Shown here piece after piece: positions 24,162 through 34,185 of a stretch of DNA of 57,555 nucleotides (position 1 is the stretch's first letter; each line of letters begins with the position of its first letter). The notes under the pieces were generated by a model. That model ran no database searches, was not told where the DNA came from, and was given only the letters and a program-made list of their open reading frames with translations. The stretch lies in the IMG/VR virus record IMGVR_UViG_3300042888_002494, positions 1-57,555 of that record, one strand, 5' to 3'. The stretch is from a virus. Both the position numbers and the translations under genes were made by a program.

Positions 24162-27011
24162 TTATGCCTGCAAATCTCCTAATAAAACCCACGAATTGGT
24201 ATCTAACTTTATAAGTGTAGCAGATGACCATTGGGAACGCAACTTAAGTCCTGGGGTAGCATTTACGGTAACTCCACCAGCACCTACAATAGTAACTTGA
24301 CCAGCTCCCTTTTGAAGTAAGTCAATCCTATCTCCAATGGCAAACGCAACAGAAGACTCTAGGGGAACGGTTAGGGTAATTGCTCCAGCATTTGAGAGAG
24401 TTACTAGCTTAGCTAAGTCGGCAAGTGCTAAAGTATAGGTCGTGCCTGTCTGAGCATTTAGGGTTGATCTAAAGCTAGATTTAGCAACTCCGTCTTTTAG
24501 ATCTGTGTAATCTACGCTATTATTTAAATTTAATTTAGAATAAGCAATAGCTGCCGATGAGTTAACATCTGCATTTAATATAGTGTCATTGGCTAACATT
24601 GTACTTGTTACGGTTCCGGTGTCGGAAGTGGTTACTACTAAACTAGTTATTGCAATAGTTGGAGTAGCACCTTCTCCAGAGTTATTTGTGACCGCAATGC
24701 CGGTTCCGGCAACTAAGTTTTTAACATAATTACCTGAAGTATTTGTTCCAAGATCTATATAGCTATTTACCCATTGAGACCCATTATATTGTAAATAATT
24801 ATTAGGAGTAGCGCTAGTTATAACTACATTATCAATATCATTAATATCAGCTACTGAAGCAATAAATGCTTGCGGAATCCATTGAGAAGTAGCTTCGTCC
24901 CAAGATAAAATATCATTATCATCTGGATTAACATAATTAACGTCAGTCAAACCAGACAAAGAAGTTGTTGGGCTGCCTATAACAGAACTATAAATATAAA
25001 CCTTTACAGAGTCTAAAGCTGGCGGAGTGTCAAAAGAGAATGTAACAATATTTGTAGTAGTTACTTCCCATGTAGCAGCTATTACTTGATATGGGCTTGC
25101 TGCTTGCCTAGCTTGGATAAATACGTCTCTTGTACCCAAGCTATGTACAACCGGAATAGTGTCATCAACGCCATTGCCTATAATCCCAGTATATGTAGTT
25201 CCTTCTAGGTCAGGGAAAGACGAACCAGCTAAAGCAGCATATACTGCAACTCTTACGGACGACGCACCTGGTGCACTATCAAAATATAAAATAATACTAT
25301 TATCAGTAGTTGCTTCCCAATATGTAGAGAATGATGAATATGGCGAATTTGCTTCTGTGGTAGATACGAATACATCTCTTGTAGCTAAGTTGTGAGTAAT
25401 TGTAAATGTAGTTTGAGTTCCATCTCCAATAGTGGAGAAATAGGCACTTCCTTCAACGCTTGGGATTGGAGCACTGCCTGCTGTCCATGTTCCGTTTTCT
25501 TGATATACCAAAACTTGATTTGGAGTTGCTGATCCAATTACTACGTCAGTTAAATCATCAAGAGAAGCTACAGTTGATGCAACTCCTGGAATATATTTAT
25601 TTAAAGCTGAGCTGTACTTAAGTACATTTGTATCGGATGGGCCACTAGCATCTATTTGTACTCCACTAACAGTTAAGAATGGTGCAGTAACCATGCCGGT
25701 AAAAGTTGGTGTTGCACTATTGGCCTTTAAGTTTAATGCCGTTTGTTGTGCCGTTGAAACTGGCTTATCCGCATCGCTTGTATTGTCTACGCTGCCAAGA
25801 CCAACCATTGATTTAGTAACACCACCCACAGTTCCAGTAAAAGTAGGATCTGCTATGTTTGCTTTAAGATTGAGTGCTGTTTGCTGAGCAGTAGAGACAG
25901 GCTTTGCCGTATCAGCTGTGTCATCAACAGAACCAAGTCCAACCATAGATTTAGAGATGCCAGATACTGTTCCAGTAAATGTTGGATCTGCAGTTGGTGC
26001 TTTTGTATTAATTTGAGTTTGTATAGCAGAGGTGACGCCATCTAGGTATCCAATTTCTGTATCCGTAATATTGGCAACACGCGTCTGGACTATTGACGTA
26101 TCAATTGCAATGCCAGGGGTAGCACCTTCTCCAGAGTTATTGGTGATAGTAAGACCGTTGCCTTGGACTAGATTCTTAACATAGTCTCCAACTGTATCGG
26201 AACTTAAATCAACAGCATCGTTGACCCATTGGGAACCTGACCATCTTAAAAAATCACCATTGGCCGTACTAGTTATGGTTACGTCTGAAAGGGCATTTAT
26301 GCTATGGTTAGATATGTCAGATACTGTCCCCGTCACGTTTCCTGTTATATTACCAGTGACATTGCCGACAACGTTTCCAGTAACATTACCTGTTAAATTA
26401 CCTGTTACATCTCCGGTTAAAGGAGCTACAACTCTAGCAAATGTTGGCGTAGCAGAAGTAGCTACGCTTTGGCCAATGGAAATTGTTGGGGTAGCTCCTT
26501 CTCCAGAGATCTGAGAAATTGAAACACCAGTGCCTGCAGTAAGGTTCGTTACATAATCACCAGTAGTATGTAATCCGAGTGTTACTGAATCTGCTACAAT
26601 AGAATTTAAATCTAAATAAGTAGTTCCATCATTTGTGAACTGCCATTTATCTAATGCTTCATTCCATCTTATCTGAACGTTTGTAGAAGTCCCACGTTCA
26701 ACTTCAATGCCAGCGTTAAGAATTGGGGAGCCTGTAACATTGGAGTTTAATACTAAAATATTATCTTCAATAAGAACTTCAGCTACATTTAAGCTTACGG
26801 TGTTTCCAGCAATAACTAGATCTCCACCAACTGTAAGATTGGAACCAATAGTTACATCATCTTCAGTGCTAATCTGTGTTTCGTTATTTTGCAGCCAAGA
26901 CCAGGCAGTAGAAATTAAATTATTATCTTCATCTTTGTAATAAACTATCCCATTAATTGGATCTAGTGCTATTTGACCCTGAACAATATTAGGGGGATTA
27001 GGTAAAGCCAT
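24162..27011 (-). CDS. Large tail fibre protein
   Basis: A 949-aa fibre. It begins MALPNPPNIVQGQIALDPIN and GIVYYKDEDNNL, an attachment module, followed by many beta-repeat blocks: a Gly-Asn-Val/Leu-Thr run near residues 205-225 (GDVTGNLTGNVTGNVVGNVT), KSMVGLGSVDNTADTAKPVS-type repeats, and paired modules around VFVSTTEANSPYSSF and VFIQARQAASPYQVI that are internal duplicates. The last 100 residues (from TYTLALADLAKLVTLS to WVLLGDLQA) match the C-terminus of the 679-aa fibre. This points to a shared foldable tip or chaperone-like end. Host binding is the likely role; the receptor cannot be predicted. Confidence 0.8.
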   Translation of the reverse strand: MALPNPPNIVQGQIALDPINGIVYYKDEDNNLISTAWSWLQNNETQISTEDDVTIGSNLTVGGDLVIAGNTVSLNVAEVLIEDNILVLNSNVTGSPILNAGIEVERGTSTNVQIRWNEALDKWQFTNDGTTYLDLNSIVADSVTLGLHTTGDYVTNLTAGTGVSISQISGEGATPTISIGQSVATSATPTFARVVAPLTGDVTGNLTGNVTGNVVGNVTGNITGNVTGTVSDISNHSINALSDVTITSTANGDFLRWSGSQWVNDAVDLSSDTVGDYVKNLVQGNGLTITNNSGEGATPGIAIDTSIVQTRVANITDTEIGYLDGVTSAIQTQINTKAPTADPTFTGTVSGISKSMVGLGSVDDTADTAKPVSTAQQTALNLKANIADPTFTGTVGGVTKSMVGLGSVDNTSDADKPVSTAQQTALNLKANSATPTFTGMVTAPFLTVSGVQIDASGPSDTNVLKYSSALNKYIPGVASTVASLDDLTDVVIGSATPNQVLVYQENGTWTAGSAPIPSVEGSAYFSTIGDGTQTTFTITHNLATRDVFVSTTEANSPYSSFSTYWEATTDNSIILYFDSAPGASSVRVAVYAALAGSSFPDLEGTTYTGIIGNGVDDTIPVVHSLGTRDVFIQARQAASPYQVIAATWEVTTTNIVTFSFDTPPALDSVKVYIYSSVIGSPTTSLSGLTDVNYVNPDDNDILSWDEATSQWIPQAFIASVADINDIDNVVITSATPNNYLQYNGSQWVNSYIDLGTNTSGNYVKNLVAGTGIAVTNNSGEGATPTIAITSLVVTTSDTGTVTSTMLANDTILNADVNSSAAIAYSKLNLNNSVDYTDLKDGVAKSSFRSTLNAQTGTTYTLALADLAKLVTLSNAGAITLTVPLESSVAFAIGDRIDLLQKGAGQVTIVGAGGVTVNATPGLKLRSQWSSATLIKLDTNSWVLLGDLQA

Positions 27012-27054
27012 AAAAATTTTCTTTCATTTAATTAAAAACAATTAATAAATAATA

Positions 27055-28722
27055 TTAAAAAGTTCCACCATTAAGCGTATAGTTGCCAGCAGCTACGTCA
27101 GCTAATACTGAGCTATAGGCCTGTACATTGGTCCCAATTGCTAATCCAAGGGCTGTACGGGCGTCTGAGGCACTTGTGGAGCCAGTTCCACCGTTAGCTA
27201 TGGCTATTGCTGTACCATTCCATACACCAGTTGCTATTGTGCCAACCGAGGTAAGGCTTGATGCGGTTACTCCTGAACCAAGAGTAGAGCCAGAGAGTAC
27301 AGAAGTTCCTGCAATCAGGAATGACTTTCCGGTTAGAAGGTTCATGTTTTCTGATGAAGTCCATGCGTCAGTTGCATCAATCCAGTTAAAGGTCTTATCT
27401 GTTGCGCCCTTGAGCGTAAGACCGCCACCGTCAGCACCTGCGTCTGTCGGAGTTGCCACTGAACCAAGCTCGATGTTCTTATCATCAACCGTTATTGTAG
27501 TTGAGTTAATTGTAGTCGTTGTACCATTAACCGTTAGGTCACCTGAAAGGGTAAGAGATGTACCAGATACCGCACCAGTAAATGTTGCACCCGAAAGTGC
27601 TGCAACGTCTGCGACCAAAGCAACTGTACCAGTTGCATCTGGAAGTGTAATTGTGCGGTCTGCTGTTGGGTCCGTAACAGCAAGGGTTGTTTCATGATCA
27701 TTAGCAGTTGCACCTTCAAATACCATACTTCCACCATTAAGTGTAAGCCCTGCAAATGTTACACTTGCAGAGGTTGCTACATCTTGACCAATAGATAGTG
27801 AGTGAGTTGTCCCCTCACCTGTTGTTGCTGCAGAAGAAGTAACACCAGTTCCACCAGTTATTGTTGCTACATAGTTTCCTGAAGTGTTAGTTCCAAGCGC
27901 AATTTCTATTGTTGTTGAACCAGCTGCGGTCAAACGACCCTGAGCGTCAACCGTGAAGGTTCCAACCGATGAGGCAGAACCAAATGAACCTGCTGATACT
28001 GCGGTGTTATCAAGGTCTAAAGTAAGTGTGTCGGTTGCAGAAGCTGTTGATGTTAAGCCAGTACCACCAATTATTCTAAAAGTGTCTCCACCAGAAATTG
28101 TTAAATCTGCACCACTATCTGCATCTACTGTAAATGAAGTAGATATAGAAGCTGTTCCAGCTGCTGTTAAACGACCCTGTGCGTCAACTGTAAAGGTTGG
28201 GATTGCGCTAGCTGAACCATAAGATCCAGCTGTTACCGCTGTATTATCAAGATTAACGGTAACAGTATCTGTTGCTGAAACTACTGAGCTTAAACCTGTG
28301 CCACCAGAAACTGTAAGTGTATTGCCATTTGCAATTGCTTCACTCGTTCCAGTATCACCAGCAAAAATTAGCCCAGTAAATGAACCACTTGCAGTAACTG
28401 CTGCGTCTACGTATGCAGTAGTAGCAAGTGATGTTGAGTTGTTATTTGGAGACTTAGTTGTTGCAGTTGCCGAAGAACCAAGAGCTATAGTGCCAGAAAA
28501 TGTTTTATTACCAGTAATTGTTTGAGTGCCAGTAAGTCCAACTACCGCTCCTTGGCCTGCGATAGCTTCCATTGTTGTAGCAGTACCACCTGCTCCACCT
28601 GTGCCCTTACCATAGTAGAGAATATCGTCAACTTCATTATAGGCAATTTCTGCATTTTCGAGTGATGCTGGAGCACCGGCGTTGCCTGACGCCCTTCTTT
28701 TAATTCTAATTGTATTAGCCAT
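27055..28722 (-). CDS. Tail fibre protein
   Basis: A 555-aa fibre starting at ATG 28722 ([20 protein letters not shown]), one base after the stop of the upstream gene; the GGGGGA site lies nine bases before it. A longer start would add six unlikely residues. Repeats include [40 protein letters not shown] and their near copies, then [20 protein letters not shown] and [11 protein letters not shown], the same block found in the 679-aa fibre. The C-terminal tip is short (YTLNGGTF), unlike the two longer fibres. This block sharing indicates module shuffling between fibre genes. Confidence 0.78.
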   Translation of the reverse strand: MANTIRIKRRASGNAGAPASLENAEIAYNEVDDILYYGKGTGGAGGTATTMEAIAGQGAVVGLTGTQTITGNKTFSGTIALGSSATATTKSPNNNSTSLATTAYVDAAVTASGSFTGLIFAGDTGTSEAIANGNTLTVSGGTGLSSVVSATDTVTVNLDNTAVTAGSYGSASAIPTFTVDAQGRLTAAGTASISTSFTVDADSGADLTISGGDTFRIIGGTGLTSTASATDTLTLDLDNTAVSAGSFGSASSVGTFTVDAQGRLTAAGSTTIEIALGTNTSGNYVATITGGTGVTSSAATTGEGTTHSLSIGQDVATSASVTFAGLTLNGGSMVFEGATANDHETTLAVTDPTADRTITLPDATGTVALVADVAALSGATFTGAVSGTSLTLSGDLTVNGTTTTINSTTITVDDKNIELGSVATPTDAGADGGGLTLKGATDKTFNWIDATDAWTSSENMNLLTGKSFLIAGTSVLSGSTLGSGVTASSLTSVGTIATGVWNGTAIAIANGGTGSTSASDARTALGLAIGTNVQAYSSVLADVAAGNYTLNGGTF

Positions 28723-28723
28723 T

Positions 28724-29041
28724 TTAGTAGTTTCCCCCATCGGTTAAATTATTTTCGGCGTAATTAATCCATTTTGTGCCGTTGTACCTAAGTACGTTGC
28801 CAGAAGCAACAGAAGTAATAGTAACGTCACTTAAGCCATTTAGAGCTTCAGATGCTTGTATTCTATCCTTAAGTGTTAAGTGAGAACCTGCTGGATTAAT
28901 TCCAAGGACAGTTTGGACAGCCTCCATGGCATCATTAATGTTTGCATGCTGCTGGGCGTGAGGTACTGCGCCAGAATTTAAGGTATCTGTTGCAGTTGGA
29001 TTGATTAAAACATCTAAAGAGTTAGGGTAATTTGTAGCCAT
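28724..29041 (-). CDS. Small fibre-associated protein
   Basis: A 105-aa protein with [20 protein letters not shown], a helical patch ([20 protein letters not shown]), then [20 protein letters not shown] and [16 protein letters not shown]. The DVTITS...[10 protein letters not shown] element is the same module that occurs inside the long fibres. It is typical of small proteins at the start of fibre operons that join the fibre to the baseplate. ATG at 29041; the gene is nine bases from the upstream one and couples to the 555-aa fibre by a one-base gap. Confidence 0.65.
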   Translation of the reverse strand: MATNYPNSLDVLINPTATDTLNSGAVPHAQQHANINDAMEAVQTVLGINPAGSHLTLKDRIQASEALNGLSDVTITSVASGNVLRYNGTKWINYAENNLTDGGNY

Positions 29042-29050
29042 TTTATGCTC

Positions 29051-29464
29051 CTATAATGATAATATTTTTGTAGAATTATTTTCCCAGACTATAGTTAAAC
29101 TAGAGCTTATGGGTGAACCAGTAAATGGTAAGTTAAATCCAGTATCTATATAAAATAGTAGTCTGGAAGTAGCAGTATTCCCAGTAGATTGAAATAAAAT
29201 TATTGCTTCAAATGTTGTGTTAGCTTCTAGGTAAATTGATATATCATCGGCATCGACAACCCCAAGAGTATTAGTTACCCCACTGATTGCACCGCTGGTA
29301 GCAGCAATTGCGTTATTGGCTACAGAAGAGAGGAACTCGTGAGATGACTCTGATGCAGTATAGTTTGCTGTTTTTACGAATAATAATTTAAATTGATTAG
29401 AAGAAAAATTTATCTGTCCATTTAATATTGCTTCTTTTGCTTTTTTGTAAACAAAATTAGACAT
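29051..29464 (-). CDS. Fibre-module protein, 137 aa
   Basis: A 137-aa protein beginning MSNFVYKKAKEAILNGQINF, with SSNQFKLLFVKTANYTASES and a beta-rich C-terminal half ending in SLTIVWENNSTKILSL. This start-and-core pattern is familiar from small proteins found with phage fibre and neck genes and probably forms a compact beta domain. One base separates it from the 260-aa gene upstream. Virion location is unproven. Confidence 0.6.
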   Translation of the reverse strand: MSNFVYKKAKEAILNGQINFSSNQFKLLFVKTANYTASESSHEFLSSVANNAIAATSGAISGVTNTLGVVDADDISIYLEANTTFEAIILFQSTGNTATSRLLFYIDTGFNLPFTGSPISSSLTIVWENNSTKILSL

Positions 29465-29465
29465 A

Positions 29466-30248
29466 TTAAATACCTATATCTTTAGATATTATAATTCTAT
29501 ACTTGTAGCCAGTTTCATAATACTCTTTGTCATTTGGATAGAATACAGGTGTGGCATCGGGGGAAGGCATGTCTAAGTAAACTTCTGGCTCCCACGAATG
29601 AATTGAAACATTAGCTGAAACTGTTTCCCACCTAGATGGTATTCTTTGAATTTTTTTTCTTTGTACTTTAAAGTAATCATTATTAAGAAAGTTAGAAGCT
29701 GGGCGAGCGTTAAAGGTAATTGTGACTCTGCCGTTGTTATGGGAGTTGTCTATATAAAATGAACCATTTTCTGGATCTATTGATTTTATAAAAAAATTGG
29801 GATTCTTAGCAATAATTTGAACTGTAGAAAAAGCATCTGTTCTTAAAGACTTATCTTCAATTAAAATTTCTTCATAATCAGGTTCTTGGAATGAAGTTAT
29901 ATTAGCTATTACCGTAGATGGAGTAGCATCGTCATTCTTGGTAAAAACTATACTTTCTGATGGTATCTTTTCGTTTACGGCATCGAAGAGATTGGTTACT
30001 TTTATCTTATATTCTTTATTGGCAGTTAACTGCTGGTCCCAAAATAATCTTAATGTTCTAGAGATCTGATTATAATCAGTAATTGTATTGATAGGCGCAA
30101 ATGGACTATTTACAACAATTGGAGTTGCGTCAGTGCTTTCTACCGTAAAGTTTGGATTAATTAGAGTACTGATTTTAACAGTTCTACCAAACTTAATTAT
30201 TACTACGTCAGCGTCTACACTAGCGTGCTCTATTAAATATAGTGCCAC
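29466..30248 (-). CDS. Virion-associated beta-rich protein, 260 aa
   Basis: A 260-aa protein with two SbsA/Ig-like segments: ISTLINPNFTVESTDATPIV through RTLRLFWDQQLTANKEYKIK, and FSTVQIIAKNPNFFIKSIDP through GRVTITFNARPASNFLNNDY. The C-terminal part mentions repeated Tyr/Asp (VFYPNDKEYYETGYKYRI). First gene after the capsid-protein terminator in the fibre block; a ribosome site GGAG lies before the ATG at 30248. It may be a baseplate-to-fibre connector. No catalytic motif seen. Confidence 0.55.
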   Translation of the reverse strand: MALYLIEHASVDADVVIIKFGRTVKISTLINPNFTVESTDATPIVVNSPFAPINTITDYNQISRTLRLFWDQQLTANKEYKIKVTNLFDAVNEKIPSESIVFTKNDDATPSTVIANITSFQEPDYEEILIEDKSLRTDAFSTVQIIAKNPNFFIKSIDPENGSFYIDNSHNNGRVTITFNARPASNFLNNDYFKVQRKKIQRIPSRWETVSANVSIHSWEPEVYLDMPSPDATPVFYPNDKEYYETGYKYRIIISKDIGI

Positions 30249-30284
30249 ATTATCTCCTTATTCCTCTGTACATTTAGTAACCTT

Positions 30285-30325
30285 GTTTGGAAAAAGAATA
30301 AGGGACGGTAGTTACCTACCGTCCC
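30285..30325 (-). terminator. Intrinsic terminator after the major capsid gene
   Basis: A perfect 10-bp stem, arms 30302-30311 (GGGACGGTAG) and 30316-30325, encloses a TTAC loop; on the minus strand it is followed by TTATTCTTTTT. A smaller stem (GTCAC/GTGAC) lies just upstream near 30342-30355. The terminator separates the capsid gene from the fibre block, so capsid transcripts can be more abundant than fibre transcripts. Confidence 0.9.
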
Positions 30326-30377
30326 AAATCCCTTAGGTTTAGTCACCAAAGTGACCGCAACTATAATTGTCCTAAGA

Positions 30378-31436
30378 TTAGGCTGTTTCGTTAGTAACGA
30401 GAACCTCGTAGTTACGGCTGAGGTTAACGTTCTTAGCAACAGTGATACCCTCACCATCGCCAAGCATTACGATGTCGTAGCGCTCTTTCATCTTCAATTG
30501 ACGGATGTCACGTGAAGGATCATCGAACTGATCGGTGGACATATCGTCCTTAACCAACAATGAACCAACTTCGTTTCTATCAATCAAGAAGAGGTCAGAC
30601 TTAGCTGCCGTAGCACCGCTCTTAGCTGTGAAGCTTACGAATGGTGATACAAGGACATTAAGGCCCATAGGTGCAGTTGAGTTAAGTGCTCCATCTGCAT
30701 TTGTAGGACGGTAGCCCCAACTTGTATTGACCGAAGATGCTGCTCCACCGTAGTGGAAGATTGCATCTTTGAGGAATACTGACCACATCAATGGGTGAAG
30801 GATAAAGTCGGTTGGAACATGCTTTTCTGCCATGAGAACTGCTGCCATGTCGACGATATCGTCCCACGTGATGGTGTCATTGAAGGCACCGGTAATGTCA
30901 CGACCAGTTGTGTCATCGTATGAACCACTGTCATTGTCGAAGACAATAGTTGCGGCGTCTTTGAAACGACTTAGTGCGATCTGCTCTTTCAAGCGAGCCA
31001 TTGCACGACCTGCTGCGCGGACGTGAAGACCAACGATGTCCCAAAGGGAGTCAGCGATGACTTCCTCTGTAAAGGAGAGCTTAACGCCCTTCTTCGACAC
31101 TTTGCCTTCAATCTGCTTCGCAAATGCGAGTGACTGCTCTGGGTACTCTTGTCCTTCAGGGATCTCTGCTGCTTGGATTGCATTAACTGCTGGGAATTCT
31201 AATGAACGGCCCTTTCCAAGGCGAACAGTAGAAAGTAAGGGTGTGATCAACAATTGTGGCTCTGCAGCCTCTCTTAGAGTGCGAGAGATAACTTTAGGGA
31301 AAAGTGCTGCTGCATCTGGTGATGCAAAAGCTTCCTTGACAGTAACTCTGTTGTCTTCGTCGATGTACCCATCCTCTGATAATGCGGTTTCCCAAGCTGG
31401 GAGACCTGAAAGGAGTTCTTGGATTGTTTTACTCAT
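30378..31436 (-). CDS. Major capsid protein
   Basis: A 352-aa protein of the HK97-fold type as judged by context and layout: an N-terminal helical arm (MSKTIQELLSGLPAWETALS), a strand-rich E-loop-like region (GKGRSLEFPAVNAIQAAEIP, KGVKLSFTEEVIADSLWDIV), a long spine helix (VRAAGRAMARLKEQIALSRF) and A-domain segments (DFILHPLMWSVFLKDAIFHY, LGDGEGITVAKNVNLSRNYE). It lies downstream of the protease/scaffold gene and another head gene and is followed by a strong terminator, as expected for the most abundant head protein. No delta-domain protease site can be assigned with certainty. Confidence 0.85.
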   Translation of the reverse strand: MSKTIQELLSGLPAWETALSEDGYIDEDNRVTVKEAFASPDAAALFPKVISRTLREAAEPQLLITPLLSTVRLGKGRSLEFPAVNAIQAAEIPEGQEYPEQSLAFAKQIEGKVSKKGVKLSFTEEVIADSLWDIVGLHVRAAGRAMARLKEQIALSRFKDAATIVFDNDSGSYDDTTGRDITGAFNDTITWDDIVDMAAVLMAEKHVPTDFILHPLMWSVFLKDAIFHYGGAASSVNTSWGYRPTNADGALNSTAPMGLNVLVSPFVSFTAKSGATAAKSDLFLIDRNEVGSLLVKDDMSTDQFDDPSRDIRQLKMKERYDIVMLGDGEGITVAKNVNLSRNYEVLVTNETA

Positions 31437-31460
31437 CTTAGGGTTTTCCTTCTTTTCTTT

Positions 31461-32222
31461 TTATAAGGTTAGGTTGACGCGGAATGCGCCAATGACATTG
31501 TTTACATCCAGGTTTGAACGGATGCCCAACTTGCCGTTGAATGGACCACTTTGCGTGATTTCAAAAACGGTTTTGAGAGCGCCCGGATCTGAAGGCAACT
31601 GCATGTAGGAGAGGAGGCCGTCATCAAAATTGGTGGCGAACTTCTCTACTTCAATTACCTTACCAACTTGCAACCATGGGTATGATCCACAGTCAGCAGC
31701 TGATAATGCTCTTGGGCGACCCATAAAGTCTGGAGCGATTAATGAACCGACTGTTACGTCGTTGTTAATGCCATTGACCATTGGGTACTCTACGTATCCA
31801 TGAGTGATGAAACCAGCACCCTGTGAAGTGCCCTTGTCAAAAGGACGGTAGAGATCGTATTGTGCAACGCCGACTGGAACGCTTCTTACTGCTACTTCAA
31901 TGCTGTCAGTAGCGCCTGAGCTGTACGCAGGGGTTGCACCTGTAAGTGGAGACCATGAGTCTGGCATGTTGTCGCCCCAGGTTACTGCAGAGCCAGAACC
32001 ATTAGCTGGAACTACTCTTGCGTCACCATTGGCGTCAGCAATAACTGAAATGATTGTACCCTTAGGGATTACAATTTCAAAACGATCATCTTCACTGTCT
32101 GAATAAAAGGTCGGAAGACCTGGGTGTGTTAGGAGGTAAGCTGCTGGAGCGATACCCTCTGAGACTACTAAACGGCCTGTGCCGGTCTTAGTCCCTACTT
32201 TACGAAATTTTGCTAAACTCAT
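31461..32222 (-). CDS. Head decoration or auxiliary capsid protein
   Basis: A 253-aa protein between the protease/scaffold and the capsid gene. It is beta- and Gly-rich (GTGRLVVSEGIAPAAYLLTH, DRFEIVIPKGTIISVIADAN) and contains VRSVPVGVAQYDLYRPFDKG and NGINNDVTVGSLIAPDFMGR. The layout of a Pro-Lys-Gly strand and a Val-Gly-Val-Ala-x-Tyr-Asp segment is familiar from head proteins adjacent to capsid genes in large myoviruses. GGAG precedes the ATG. Decoration is inferred from position. Confidence 0.6.
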   Translation of the reverse strand: MSLAKFRKVGTKTGTGRLVVSEGIAPAAYLLTHPGLPTFYSDSEDDRFEIVIPKGTIISVIADANGDARVVPANGSGSAVTWGDNMPDSWSPLTGATPAYSSGATDSIEVAVRSVPVGVAQYDLYRPFDKGTSQGAGFITHGYVEYPMVNGINNDVTVGSLIAPDFMGRPRALSAADCGSYPWLQVGKVIEVEKFATNFDDGLLSYMQLPSDPGALKTVFEITQSGPFNGKLGIRSNLDVNNVIGAFRVNLTL

Positions 32223-32245
32223 TTAAATTTCTCCTTAGATTATGA

Positions 32246-34100
32246 TTAAAGTTTACGGCGGCCCATTAAGGCATCTACAAATAACTGCTCTGGAGTATTT
32301 GTCACTTTTTCTTCGACTACTTCTTCTTCTCCGTTAATGGTGGTGACGTTTTCTTCACCCTCAATAACTTCGATTTCTGAATTCATCTCTAACATCATTC
32401 CAGCTATTTTCTTGGTAGCTGGCATTTTTGCCAGATCTCTCAGAGAGTCAGCAAGAGATGAAGCCGAACGGCTAACATGTTCCTGAATAAGAGACTCTCT
32501 AATTTCTTGTGATTCAACTCCAGCTGCAATCTTTGCGTCTACAACTCTTTCAACAAGAGTTCTATGTAATGCATTTTTGAGCTTCTGGTTTTCTTCTTCA
32601 AGAGATTGAAGCTTGCTAGCATTAGCATTTTCCTCAGAGGCGCTTTCGTTGCCAGTGAGCTCTGCTTTTGCCACTTCTTCTTCTTGATTTTCTTTTGAAT
32701 CTTCAGGATTAGCGGAATTAACTACAATGAGTTCTTCTGCTGATTCTGAAACTTCTTCAGACTTTGCTATTCTCCATGATTCATCAGCTGGTTCTCCAGC
32801 CTCCATCTTGAGGAAAGACTTTAACTGCCATAGCCACTTTTTGTGTTGGCCATCTTGTTCAGTCAAGATATCGGCAGTTTCTTTTTGGTTTAATTCATTT
32901 GCTACCAAAAGAGCAGCAGCTGTGCTAGCATCAACTGTAGCAGCATCTTCTAGAATCTTTTGAATGGCTTCTAATAATGCTTCGTTTTCAACTACAGCTT
33001 TATCACTTGCTTCTTCATCTTTAACTGATTCTTCTGCAGCTTCTGGGGCTTCTTCATTAGCGGTCTCTTCTTTGGGAGCCTCTTCTACTTCTGGTGCTTC
33101 TGTCTCAGGAGCCTCTTCTGCAGGGGTCTCTTCTGATTCTTCTACTGTTCCAGAAGCTATAGCTGAAAGATCTTGACTTAGATCTTCAACAGCAGCGAGT
33201 ATGTCCTCGCTTACAACATTTGCGTCCATATTTGATTTCTCCTGTGGATTAATATCTTTTTCAACTTCTCCGCTAGATAGTAATGAATTAGCTTCACTAT
33301 GTGCACTTTCACTCTCCTGTATTGCCATGGCGGTAAGGAAAGCACCTTTAAGATGCAAATAAAGAGGCTTTGATTCTTTCTTTTTCATATTTTTCAATAA
33401 AGATTCATGCTCATCAAAAGAGTAAATATCTTCTTCGTTCATGTGTAGAACAAAAGCAGAACTCTTAGCTACCCAGCCTTCTGAGGTTGGTTTTTTGTTT
33501 TCATCGTCCACTACAGTAGTGGATCTAACCCCGGACTTACCGTCAGCAGGTTGGTTTACGAAAGAATATTCCTTAAAGGAAATGTCTTGCATATCTATGA
33601 ATGCAAGCTTGCCTTTGTAGACTTGACCTCTACGATACTTAGGAGCAGCTGGTCTTCCTGATGCGTTCTCGGTAGCGAGATCTTCTCCGGAAATGGAACA
33701 AACTGCTTTTCCTGCTCTACCGCCAACTGAACCAGTAAGATATCTCTTATCGAGGATCTTTTGTGCAGCAACTGGATCTGTAATTGCAACTTGCAATCTC
33801 ACGAAAGGACTTCCGTCACCTTCTTTATCCATCTTTGCTGCCATAACACGACCAATAGGCTCTGTGTTGAGATCATGGTTCATGATGATTGGCTTAGGGT
33901 ATGGCTCAACCCAGGACTGCAAGGCTTTTTCAAGCTCTACAGCGGAATAGTTATTGTAATTAGAGGTCAATCCGTTCATGGATTGCAGCAACTTCAATAA
34001 TTAAGCCATAGTTAGCATTAAATGATTCCGAGAAATTATAGTTGCTCTCGCTGATATCTGGAAGTTGAACTGTAAAGTTCTCCGTGAATTCAAAAGTCAT
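32246..34100 (-). CDS. Prohead protease fused to acidic scaffold-like tail, needing a +1 shift at CGGA
   Basis: ATG 34100 with GGGAGA nine bases before it gives MTFEFTENFTVQLPDISESN through AAIHE, then CGG at 33974-33972 and a stop after three more codons. Skipping the C gives GLTSNYNNYSAVELEKALQS and the whole remaining frame, 617 aa in total; the length is one base over a multiple of three. S78-type prohead proteases have an Ile-His-x-Gly-x-Thr-x-Asn-x-x-x-Tyr pattern here, so the joined sequence is convincing. Catalytic H75 (IIMNHDLNTEPIGRV) and S124 (YLTGSVGGRA) are visible. From about residue 225 the protein is Glu/Ala/Ser-rich and low complexity, like a scaffold, ending with a Leu-rich coil and MGRRKL. 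A start downstream at a TTG would truncate the protease N-terminus and has no ribosome site. Confidence 0.78.
33971..33974 (-). other. Candidate +1 recoding site: GAA CGGA TTG
   Basis: Zero frame GAA CGG ATT GAC CTC TAA ends; skipping the C at 33974 gives GAA-GGA-TTG-ACC-TCT-AAT (Glu-Gly-Leu-Thr-Ser-Asn), the pattern expected in prohead proteases. This is the best supported of the six sites. Confidence 0.7.
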
Positions 34101-34185
34101 TTATTTGTTCTCCCTAAAGAGCAGTTTAAACTAAACATTATAGTAAGTTAAGTTATTATAAACTAAACATTCTTATATAAGAATA
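34101..34185 (-). promoter_or_regulatory. Candidate late promoter with palindrome and direct repeat upstream of the protease gene
   Basis: In minus-strand reading the 85-bp gap has two TATAAT hexamers (34160-34155 and 34142-34137), a perfect 16-bp palindrome ATTCTTATATAAGAAT at 34169-34184, and the 12-mer ATGTTTAGTTTA twice, 32 bp apart (34170-34159 and 34138-34127). The head genes downstream begin here. No clear -35 box; a phage-specific activator could use the repeats. Confidence 0.45.

Noticed and set aside
27128-27697. Plus-strand frame of 189 codons over a fibre gene
   Set aside because: It is antisense to a clear fibre protein and has Val/Pro/Ser composition typical of a shadow frame.
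31036-31608. Plus-strand frame of 190 codons over the capsid gene
   Set aside because: Antisense to a confident capsid protein, spans the gap to the next gene, and has no ribosome site.
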